This document shows, one piece after another, positions 18,577-27,169 of a DNA stretch of 34,547 nt (position 1 is its first letter; each line of letters starts with the position of its first letter). Position numbers and translations under genes: made by a program. The notes under the pieces were generated by a model. It saw only the letters and a program-made list of their open reading frames with translations. It made no database searches and was not told where the DNA came from. Origin of the DNA: Acidobacteriota bacterium (GTDB taxonomy: Bacteria; Acidobacteriota; Terriglobia; Bryobacterales; Bryobacteraceae). The DNA lies in the NCBI GenBank assembly GCA_025354525.1, contig JANXMS010000479.1, positions 1-34,547 on the forward strand. The letters run 5' to 3'.

Positions 18577-19764
18577 TTAGCCGACTTCGCTGCGAGGGAG
18601 AGGCTCGGTTCCTTCGCTGAGGATGTCGAGATAGATAGCGTAACGATACAGTTTGCCGTACTGCTTCCCCGTCGGCGAGTGGAGGATGCCGGTCGCCTCC
18701 AGTCGGGCGAAGCACTTCTGGACCGTGGGATAGCTGAGGGCAATGTGTTTGGTCGCTTGACTGACGGTGAGGAGGGGGTAGCGTTGGAAGAGGTTATACA
18801 CCTCCAGCACGCTGGCGGCACCCTGACCCAGGGCCAGGATTTTGGCGCGATCCTGATCAAAAAGCGCGAGGATGCGCCGAGCGGAAGACACCGCCTGCTC
18901 CGCCGTCTCTTGGATACCCTGGAGGAAAAAGGCCAGCCACTCCTCCCAGATCCCCTCGGTCCGCACGCGCTGCAATAGCTCGTAGTAGCGGCTTCGGCGC
19001 TGTTTGAGATAGAGGCTGAGATACAGAATTGGGTATTGCAGGACGTTTGCTTGACAGAGGAGCAGCGTGATGAGCAGGCGGCCCATGCGGCCATTGCCAT
19101 CGAGGAACGGATGGATCGACTCGAACTGGACGTGGAGCAACCCGGCGCGGACGAGGAGGGGCAGGGAGGAGTCCGCGTGAACGAACCGCTCCAGGTCGCC
19201 GAGACATTCCATCAGGTGCTCCGGCGGCGGGGGGACGTAGATCGCGTTGCCCGGACGCGAGCCTCCGAACCAGTTTTGCGAAGTGCGGAACTCGCCCGGC
19301 TGTTTGGACGCACCACGGCCGCTGGCCAGGAGTTTGGCGTGCATCTCGCGGATCAGGCGGAGGCTGAGCGGAAAATCGTCGTCTCGCAGACGGGCGAGGC
19401 CGTGCTCAATCGCATCGACATAGCAGGAGACCTCCCGAATATCATCGAAGTGCTCCGTTCCCTCCTCGCCCTGCTCGTCCAGCAGAAGGTCGGCGAAGGT
19501 GCTTTGGGTTCCCTCAATCTGCGAAGAGACGAGCGCCTCTTTGCGAACGTACATGTATAGGAAAAGCGCCGTATTCGGCAGGACCGCGCTGATGCCATCG
19601 AGACGCCCGACCGCTTGGTTGGCGCGATCCAGCAGGCCTTGAAGACCTCGAAGGTCCAAAGCGAGGTGCGGATCCAGCGGTTTGGGCAGGTACGGTCGAT
19701 AGGTCTCCCCGGTCGAGCTGACGCGGAGGTAAGTGCCGATACGAGAGTTGCTTACGGACTCCAT
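18577..19764 (-). CDS. Fic family AMPylase-like protein with C-terminal winged helix
   Basis: Fic motif HPFLDGNGRMGR; inhibitory-motif-like SSQIEGT; C-terminal wHTH-like SQATKHIALSYPTVQKCFARLEATGIL. Confidence 0.93.
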   Translation of the reverse strand: MESVSNSRIGTYLRVSSTGETYRPYLPKPLDPHLALDLRGLQGLLDRANQAVGRLDGISAVLPNTALFLYMYVRKEALVSSQIEGTQSTFADLLLDEQGEEGTEHFDDIREVSCYVDAIEHGLARLRDDDFPLSLRLIREMHAKLLASGRGASKQPGEFRTSQNWFGGSRPGNAIYVPPPPEHLMECLGDLERFVHADSSLPLLVRAGLLHVQFESIHPFLDGNGRMGRLLITLLLCQANVLQYPILYLSLYLKQRRSRYYELLQRVRTEGIWEEWLAFFLQGIQETAEQAVSSARRILALFDQDRAKILALGQGAASVLEVYNLFQRYPLLTVSQATKHIALSYPTVQKCFARLEATGILHSPTGKQYGKLYRYAIYLDILSEGTEPLPRSEVG

Positions 19765-19772
19765 AAATACAT

Positions 19773-19806
19773 ACCACCCTGCCTAGAATAACCTAAACAG
19801 GGTGGT
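19773..19806. promoter_or_regulatory. inverted repeat upstream of the Fic gene (candidate operator)
   Basis: Perfect 9-bp arms ACCACCCTG / CAGGGTGGT, 16-nt spacer, ending 9 bp from the Fic ATG. Confidence 0.55.
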
Positions 19807-19867
19807 GAGTTAAAATAAATGGCGATTTTTTTAAATGTCGCCGGAAAAGTTAAAGCCCTCTTTAACT

Positions 19868-21178
19868 TCAGACCTTCGAAGGCACCACGTACGGCTTGCG
19901 ATACTCCCGAGTCATCAGCTTATTCGCATCCGGAGCGTTCGAGAACTCCTTCTTCGCGTTGTCCCAGGCGAGCGAGCGCCCGGCGCGATAAGCGATGTTG
20001 CCGAAGTGACAGAGGTCGGCCGCAGCGGCCCCGATCTCGATTTCCGCGTTCAGGCTCTTATAGTTGCGGCTCTTGACGGCGGCCAGGAAGTTGTTCATGT
20101 GGGCCCCCGTCTCAGACTGGCCAGCGGCGCGCTTCACTTCCTTCACCACCTCGTGCTTCTCGCCCTTGTAGATGGTGTAGCCGTTCCCATCGACAGCCAT
20201 CCAGCCATCGACGCCATAGAATAAATTGCCGATCGTGTTGCCGCCACGGGTCTGCAACCCGCCTTCGCCACCGGTAATAAGTCCCCGGGTTTCGAACACG
20301 AGTTGCCGATCGCCGTAGTCAAACGTGCAGGTCTGGGTGTTCGGAGTCTCTTGGTCGTCGTCGTACTGGAATTTGCCGCCAGTGCCGCTCACCGACTTCA
20401 GGCCAACGTGGGAGTTCGGCAGGCCCAGACCCCAACGGGCGACGTCCATTTCGTGAACGCCCTGATTACCCATGTCGCCGTTGCCGGTGTCCCAAAACCA
20501 ATGCCAGTTGTAGGCAAACCGTAATGAGTTGAACGGTCGCAGCGGGGCGGGGCCGAGGAAAAGGTCCCAGTTCACTCCGGGCGGAGTCGGCTCATCGGCG
20601 CGCTTGCCGATGGACTTGCGGCGTTTGTATCAGAGGCCCTTCGCGAGATAAATCTTGCCGAGGACGCCATCCTTGAGTAGCTGCATCGCCTCCATTTTGT
20701 GGGGCATGCTGCGAGATTGGCTGCCGATTTGGCACATGCGCGAATATTTTCGCGCGGCCGCGATCATCTGCTGGCTTTCGAACGGGTTGTGGCTAGCCGG
20801 TTTTTCGCAATAGGCATCTTTGCCCGCCTGCATCGCCCAGATCGCGGCTAGGGCGTGCCAGTGGTTCGGGGTGGCGATGGAGACCGCGTCGATATCTTTA
20901 TCCTCGAACACCTTGCGCATGTCGCCGTACTCTTTGGCCTTGGGCCGCTGTTTGCGGGCGATGGTTGCCTGCGACTTCTCAAGCGCCGCCTGGTTCACGT
21001 CGCACAGGCCCGCGACGTCAGCGCCAGCAAGCTCCAAATATTCGCTCAAATGGTTGCTTCCGCGGCCACCTAAGCCAACAATGGCCATGCGAACGCGGTC
21101 GTTGGCACCCAAAATTCTATTCGCACCAATGGAGAGCGCGGCTGCGCCCGTAATTGTTAAGACCTCTCTGCGGTTCAT
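19868..21178 (-). CDS. Gfo/Idh/MocA family oxidoreductase with one in-frame TGA (candidate Sec codon at 20630-20632)
   Basis: Two adjacent ORFs in one frame: MNRREVLTITGAAALSIGANRI...VRMAIVGLGGRGSNHLSEY...YCEKPASHN...AKGL[TGA]YKRRKSIGKRADEPTPPGVNWDLFLGPAPLRPF...WFWDTGNGDMGNQGVHEMDVARWGL. Confidence 0.85.
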
Positions 21179-21222
21179 GCGAAAAGTATACTGGAAGTCT
21201 CCCCCGCCTGTGTTGCCCCATC

Positions 21223-24200
21223 ATGCCTACACCCAGTTCCGACGTTCCTTTTGTCCATCTCCATTGCCACACCGACTACTCGTTGCTCGACGGCGCGTGC
21301 GAAATCAAACAGTTAATGAAGCTGACGGCGGAGCTCGAACAGCCTGCCGTGGCGATGACCGATCACGGCAACATGTTCGGCGCGGTGGAGTTCCACAATG
21401 CCGCCAAAGACAAGGGCATTCATCCGGTGTTCGGCTGTGAGGTTTACGTCAACCAGAACGGCCACAAATCGCGGACGGAGAACGACCGCTATAACCATCT
21501 GGTGCTGCTGTGCGAAAACCAGCAGGGTTATCGAAACCTGATCAAGCTCGTTTCGACGGGGTACCTCGAAGGCTTTTACTATAAGCCGCGCGTCGACAAA
21601 GATCTGTTGGCCCAACATTCAGAGGGGATCATCTGCCTTTCGGCCTGCTTACGCGGCGATTTGAATGAGGCGCTGCTGGGTGACAACTATGCCAAGGCCC
21701 GTGATCTAGCGGGCACCTATACCGAGATCTTCGGGAAGAATAATTTCTTCCTCGAACTGCAGGATCATGGCTTGGAGCAGGACAAACGGCTGATCCCGGA
21801 GGTGGCCCGGCTGTCGGCCGAGATGGGGATTCCGCTTGTGGCGACCAACGATTCCCATTATCTGCGGAAGGACGACGCGCGCGCCCACGAACTTTTCATG
21901 TGTATTTCGACGGGCAAAACCGTGTCGGACCCGAACCGCATGCATTGGGACCAGCCCGAGTTCTACATGAAGTCGAAGGCGGAGATGGAGAAGATCTTCG
22001 GCGACTATCCGTCCGCACTGCGGTCGCCGTATGAGATCGCGATGCGGTGCAAAGTCGCGCTCGAAAAGGTGAAGGAGCCCTTCCCGAAGTTCGACGTTCC
22101 GCCCACGCACTCGATCGACACTTACTTCGAATACGTCTGCCGCGAAGGCTTTGAGAAGCGGCGGCCACGCCTCGAACATATGCGCGCGAAAGGCACGCTG
22201 AAAGAGCCGCTCGAAGCTTATGCCGAACGGCTGAGCCGAGAGATCAAGATGATCCAGCAGATGCAGTTCTCGGGCTACTTCCTGATCGTTTGGGACTTCA
22301 TCCGCTACGCCCGCCAATCGTCCATTCCCGTCGGCCCAGGCCGCGGTTCCGCCGCCGGCTCGCTCGTCTCCTACGCGATGGAGATCACCGACATCGACCC
22401 CCTCCAGTACGGCTTGCTCTTCGAACGGTTCCTGAATCCAGAACGCATTTCGATGCCCGATATCGATACCGACTTCGAGCCGAAAGGCCGAGGCAAAGTG
22501 ATCCAGTACGTCACCGAAAAGTACGGTCGCGAGCAAGTCGCCCAGATCATCACCTTTGGAACCCTGGGCTCGAAAGCGGCCATCAAAGACGTCGGTCGCG
22601 TACTCGATATGACGTTCGCCGAAGTCGACAAGCTCACCAAGCTGGTCCCGCCAACGTTGAATATCAGGCTGAAAGACGCCTTCGCGCAGGAGCCAGGCTT
22701 CGATATCGCGGCCAAGGCGGATCCGCGCGTGAAGGAGGTGATGGAGGTGGCCCTGCGCCTGGAAGGAATGGCGCGGAATGCCTCCGTCCACGCCGCCGGC
22801 GTCGTCATTTCGCCCCAACCCCTCCGTGACCTCGTCCCCCTCTACAAAACCAACAAAGACGAAATCGTGACCCAGTACGACATGTCGGGCTTAGAGAAGC
22901 TCGGCCTGTTGAAAATGGATTTTTTGGGTCTCACCACCCTCTCCATCGTCGACGACTCCCTCAAGCTCATCGAGGCCATCCACGGCGTGAAGCTGGTCAT
23001 GGAAGACATTCCCCTCGACGACCAGAAAACCTACGAGGAGATCTTCTGGAAAGGGCGAACCTCCGGCGTCTTCCAGTTTGAATCTTCCGGCATGCAGGAC
23101 ATTCTCCGCCGCTCCAAACCAGAGCGGATTGAGGACCTTTGCGCGCTGAATGCGCTATACCGGCCAGGCCCGATTCAGGGCGGCATGATCGACGACTTCA
23201 TCGCGCGAAAGCACGGCAAGAAGGAAGTTGTTTTCGACTTCAAGGAGTTGGAGCCGCTGCTGGGCGAGACTTACGGGGTCATCGTCTATCAGGAGCAGGT
23301 GATGCAGATTTCGAACGTCATCGCGGGCTACAGCCTGGGCGAAGCGGACCTTTTGCGCCGCGCGATGGGCAAGAAGGAAGCATCGGCCATGGCCGAGCAA
23401 AAGCAGCGTTTTTTGAGCGGTTCCTCCAAGCTCGGCCACAATGCGAAGAAGGCCGACAAGCTGTTCGATCTGATGGCGCAGTTCGCTGGCTACGGCTTCA
23501 ACAAGTCGCACTCAGCGGCCTATGCGTATATGGCCTGGGTGACGGCGTATCTGAAAACGCACTACACGATTGAGTTCATGTCGGCCTTGTTGACTTCGGA
23601 AACGGGGAACACCGATAAGGTCGTCAAGTACATCAACGAGTGCAAGGATATGGGCATCAAGGTTCTGCCTCCGGACGTGGCGGCCTCGCTGCTGAGCTTC
23701 GCTCCGGACGGCCAAGCGGTTCGCTTCGGCTTGGGGGCGATCAAGAACCTGGGTCAGGGCGCCGTCGAGTCGATCTTAGCGGCGCGCGCGCAGGTGGGCA
23801 AGTTCAAAAGCTTCTTCAACTTTTGCGAAAGTGTCGACGTCGGCTCCGTCAACAAGCGTGCGCTCGAATCGTTGATCAAGGCCGGAGCCATGGACGGCCT
23901 CGACGGCACGCGGAGCCAGTTGTTCGCGATGATTGACCGCGCGATGGACCACGCCCAGCGGACCAAAAAGGACAAAGACAGCGGCCAGGGCGGACTCTTC
24001 GCTGACCTCTTTGGCGGACCGGCCGAGGACGCCCCCCCCGAGCCCTTGCCCAACGTGAAGGACTGGTCGCAGACCGAGAAGCTGAACGGCGAAAAAGAGA
24101 TGATTGGCTTCTACGTCACCGGGCACCCCCTGGACGCTTTTGCCGACAAAATCTCCGAGTTGCAAACCCACGCCAGTGACGGGCTCGACGATTGCCAGAA

Positions 24201-24711
24201 GCATGAAGAGGTGCGGCTTTGCGGCATTCTTACGGGCATCCAAAAGCGCCGCAACAAGAAGGGAGAGCTGTGGGCGGCGATGCGCCTGGAAGACCAGAAG
24301 GGGAGTCTTGAGGCGATGTGTTTCGCTAGCAAAATAGAAGAGCTCAATCAATATCTGATCGACGATCTCCCCGTTATGGCAATCTGTAAAGTGATGCCGG
24401 AAGAAGGTTCGGCACCGAAGGTCAGCCTGCAGGAACTTGTCCCGCTCGCCAAGGCGCTGGTGAAGCTGCCGAGTATCATCGCCATTCGCGTCAAGATCCG
24501 GGAGACAAACGGAATCGACCCGGCAACGGAGCTGCGGACCCTCTTCGAACGGAAGCCCGGCAACGCCCAAGTACGTCTGAAACTCGAGAAATCGCAGGAC
24601 TTCATCGCCATGATGGACGTGCCGCTGCGGGTCCGTCCAGACAAAGAGTTCAAGGCGGAAATTGAACGGATCTGTGGCGGCGACGCATTCGAGGTACTCG
24701 AAAAAGCTTAG
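21223..24711 (+). CDS. dnaE: DNA polymerase III subunit alpha
   Basis: PHP domain VHLHCHTDYSLLDGACEIKQL; GPGRGSAAGSLVSYAMEITDIDPLQYGLLFERFLNPERISMPDIDTDF; ORF continues to 24711. Confidence 0.98.
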   Translation: MPTPSSDVPFVHLHCHTDYSLLDGACEIKQLMKLTAELEQPAVAMTDHGNMFGAVEFHNAAKDKGIHPVFGCEVYVNQNGHKSRTENDRYNHLVLLCENQQGYRNLIKLVSTGYLEGFYYKPRVDKDLLAQHSEGIICLSACLRGDLNEALLGDNYAKARDLAGTYTEIFGKNNFFLELQDHGLEQDKRLIPEVARLSAEMGIPLVATNDSHYLRKDDARAHELFMCISTGKTVSDPNRMHWDQPEFYMKSKAEMEKIFGDYPSALRSPYEIAMRCKVALEKVKEPFPKFDVPPTHSIDTYFEYVCREGFEKRRPRLEHMRAKGTLKEPLEAYAERLSREIKMIQQMQFSGYFLIVWDFIRYARQSSIPVGPGRGSAAGSLVSYAMEITDIDPLQYGLLFERFLNPERISMPDIDTDFEPKGRGKVIQYVTEKYGREQVAQIITFGTLGSKAAIKDVGRVLDMTFAEVDKLTKLVPPTLNIRLKDAFAQEPGFDIAAKADPRVKEVMEVALRLEGMARNASVHAAGVVISPQPLRDLVPLYKTNKDEIVTQYDMSGLEKLGLLKMDFLGLTTLSIVDDSLKLIEAIHGVKLVMEDIPLDDQKTYEEIFWKGRTSGVFQFESSGMQDILRRSKPERIEDLCALNALYRPGPIQGGMIDDFIARKHGKKEVVFDFKELEPLLGETYGVIVYQEQVMQISNVIAGYSLGEADLLRRAMGKKEASAMAEQKQRFLSGSSKLGHNAKKADKLFDLMAQFAGYGFNKSHSAAYAYMAWVTAYLKTHYTIEFMSALLTSETGNTDKVVKYINECKDMGIKVLPPDVAASLLSFAPDGQAVRFGLGAIKNLGQGAVESILAARAQVGKFKSFFNFCESVDVGSVNKRALESLIKAGAMDGLDGTRSQLFAMIDRAMDHAQRTKKDKDSGQGGLFADLFGGPAEDAPPEPLPNVKDWSQTEKLNGEKEMIGFYVTGHPLDAFADKISELQTHASDGLDDCQKHEEVRLCGILTGIQKRRNKKGELWAAMRLEDQKGSLEAMCFASKIEELNQYLIDDLPVMAICKVMPEEGSAPKVSLQELVPLAKALVKLPSIIAIRVKIRETNGIDPATELRTLFERKPGNAQVRLKLEKSQDFIAMMDVPLRVRPDKEFKAEIERICGGDAFEVLEKA

Positions 24712-24751
24712 GCGCTCATGCTATCGTTTGGCCCTGTCGCAGGATGCTGAT

Positions 24752-25476
24752 CCCTACCCAATCGTGAGCGGAAGGGTGCAGACGAGGGCGCTCGAATACC
24801 ACGTCACCGATCATTGCAATCTTCGTTGTGACCCCTGCTGTTCGTACTCTCCGATCCTGAAAAAGTGGTGCGCTGATCCGGTGCAGTTTGAGAAAGATTT
24901 GCTGCTCGTTCGGCGGGTGGTAGAGCCCGCAGTTCGCCAAGATCGTCCGCGGAGAGCCGCTGCTGCATCCGGAGATCCAAACGCTGTTGATGATACCCAT
25001 CGGCTCAAGGTTGGCCCTCGGATTCAATTGACGACGAATGCGCTGCTGATCAAGAAACTCTCGGCGAAATAGTGGGACTGGTTGCAGATCATCTCGGTGC
25101 CGCTTTACTCGGAGCCGACGCTGCCGAAGGATTTGATTCGCTATATCGCAAAGGAAGCCGCCGATACGTTCGCCGATTGCTGGATTTGGCGCCGCTGCAA
25201 CACGATCAAGAACGGGCGGTTTTACTTCTGCACGCGACTGCGGTACGTGGAGAAGCTTGCTATGGATGGGCCGAAGTTTCAAGGCGACGGGGTGGCCGTG
25301 GACGACCCGAATGCGGTCGCGCTTGCACACCGGATTCAAACGCATCGGACACAGACAGATCCGCTCCATTCGTGCTTCCTCTGCAATGGGGGCAGGCGCA
25401 CGTGGAGATCCACCGGCAGTTAACTCCGAGCGCGATTCGAACCAAACTCGAGGGGCTGGTACAGCTTACGGCATGA
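24752..25476 (+). pseudogene. decayed radical SAM protein
   Basis: CX3CX2C in VTDHCNLRCDPCCSYSPILKKW; GEPLLHPEIQTLLM in another frame; CWIWRRCNTIKNGRFYFCTRLRYVEKLA after an in-frame TAG; further frame change at the end. Confidence 0.8.
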
Positions 25477-25509
25477 CGCTACGAAGTTCGCTGATTGAGG
25501 CTTTTGTTT

Positions 25510-25764
25510 GGCGACAATTAGAAACGACCGAAACGAAAACTACCAAAGCCGACTTGCCACCGGCGGAGGGTGCTCCCGTGGCTTCATGCTGACGGTCGGC
25601 GGGCTCGTAGCCCACCTGGGATGGCACAATGTGTTAAATCCTGGGGCTTGGGACAAAGCCCCATCTCATCCAACGCCCAGCGGCATCTGCCGAATGCACA
25701 TCAAAACACCTGCTGAAGGTGCTGCAAATGTAATTGTCGCTAAAAGCGGTTCCTAATTGTCGCC
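25510..25764. mobile_element. TIR-bounded MITE-like element
   Basis: Left GGCGACAATTAGAAACGAC (25510-25528) versus right GCGGTTCCTAATTGTCGCC (25746-25764), inverted, 16/19 matches; extra subterminal TAATTGTCGC near 25731. Confidence 0.55.
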
Positions 25765-25793
25765 CATCAGGCTTAGCCCGGGACCAATGCGGT

Positions 25794-26465
25794 GGCCGTC
25801 GATTCGTGGGTTCTCGCGCGGTTGCTTCGGGAGTGGTGGCTCGGCATACGACGGTCTTCCAATTGCGCGACGACAAGGCCGCCTACTTCGCTGGCCTCAC
25901 GGAGTTCCTGCGAGCCGCCGGTTTTGAAAGGCTCCTGATCGCCGGCGGCGAGGCTGCGGCGCTATCTTTTCCTCACCGGTTGCTAAGGCCCGCCCCGTTC
26001 TGCGCCCGCCCTGGGGCGGACGCGATTTGGGCTGAATCTGGGTGGCGGCGACCGCTGGCGATCGACCTGGGCCAAACGCAGATGAAGAGGAGGACCGTGA
26101 CTGAGAACAGAGCGTTCCCCCGAGACTTGCCCTTCGGCGGAAGGGCCCTACCCGAGGACGAAGGCCGCAAACGGCTGCGGACGTTTGTGCAAAATGCCTT
26201 GGCCGCCGCAGGCGATTACGACGGCGTCGTGCTCGGCTTGCCAAGCCGGATTACGTCCGAAGGCGACGCGGAGTCGTCGACCTATCCTGGGCTCTATGGG
26301 CCGGTCAAGCCACTGTTCGGCTCGCTGTTCCAGGACGTGCCTTGGGTGGTGCCACACGACTCGGTGCTGACGGCCCGCGGCTACCCTCCGGAGACGACGC
26401 AGAAAACGCTGGCGCTGACGATGGGCTTTGGAGTCGGAGCCGCTCTATGGCACGCCTGGTGTTAG
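25794..26465 (+). pseudogene. probable remnant of a sugar-kinase/ROK-like protein
   Basis: FLRAAGFERLLIAGGEAAALS; LAIDLGQTQMKRR; DGVVLGLPSRITSEGDAESSTYPGLYGPVKPLFGSLF; TTQKTLALTMGFGVGAALW; family uncertain. Confidence 0.4.
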
Positions 26466-27169
26466 TTCTGTCGCCTCATCGGGATGACGCTGTGCTGTCC
26501 TGCTCCTCGCTGATGGCCTCCCGGCGGTCGCTGATCGCTACCTTTTTCACGAAGGGCGATGACAGCTATGAGGCCCGAGTTGGAAGCGGTGAAGATCATC
26601 GGCGCAAGGGCGCGCCATTTGGGTTTTCACGACGCCCCGTTTCGTTCGGTGGAGTATCGAAACTTCCTCGGCATCGTCGGCGATAACGCTAGGCCGACCA
26701 TAAAAGTTGAAAAGGTGATGGTACGTCTTCTGGAGGAGCTTGACCCGGGACTGGTCCTGGCACCGCTCGGGGTCGGGAACCCTGGGTACCATCGGCTACT
26801 CCGCCCGGCGGCGAAAAAAGGGTCCGCCGGGAGCGATTGCTCTACTCCGAAGATCGGCCTCACTCCTTCGTCCACGATCAAATCGACGGCACTGTCCGCA
26901 CTGCGCCAGAGCCCGGTTGGAAGAGCTCCTTCGCCGCCCACTACGTCCAAACCTATCTCGGCGGCACCGCGCCGGAGGCGGTGAAGAACGGGTTTGCGAA
27001 GGGGAAGCCGTTTTATTGGGTCGAACCGGCTCGGCCGTTTCCCCCGCTTGACTTGACCGCGCTGCGAGATTACAAAACCCAACTCGGCGACTGGTTTAAA
27101 ACTCCGGCCGCGATCGCGTCTCTGTACGCCTCGCGGCCGGAGCGGTATTGGACTAGAACGCCAGCTTAA
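26447..27169 (+). pseudogene. frameshifted PIG-L/LmbE-family deacetylase
   Basis: MARLVLVLSPHRDDAVLSCSSLMA (PHxDD) in one frame, RPELEAVKIIGARARHLGFHDAPFRS...LAPLGVGNPGYHRLL in a second, LLYSEDRPHSFV...AAHYVQTYL back in the first. Confidence 0.8.

Noticed and set aside
21706-22818. 370-aa minus-strand ORF inside dnaE
   Set aside because: Shadow ORF opposite clearly conserved DnaE motifs.
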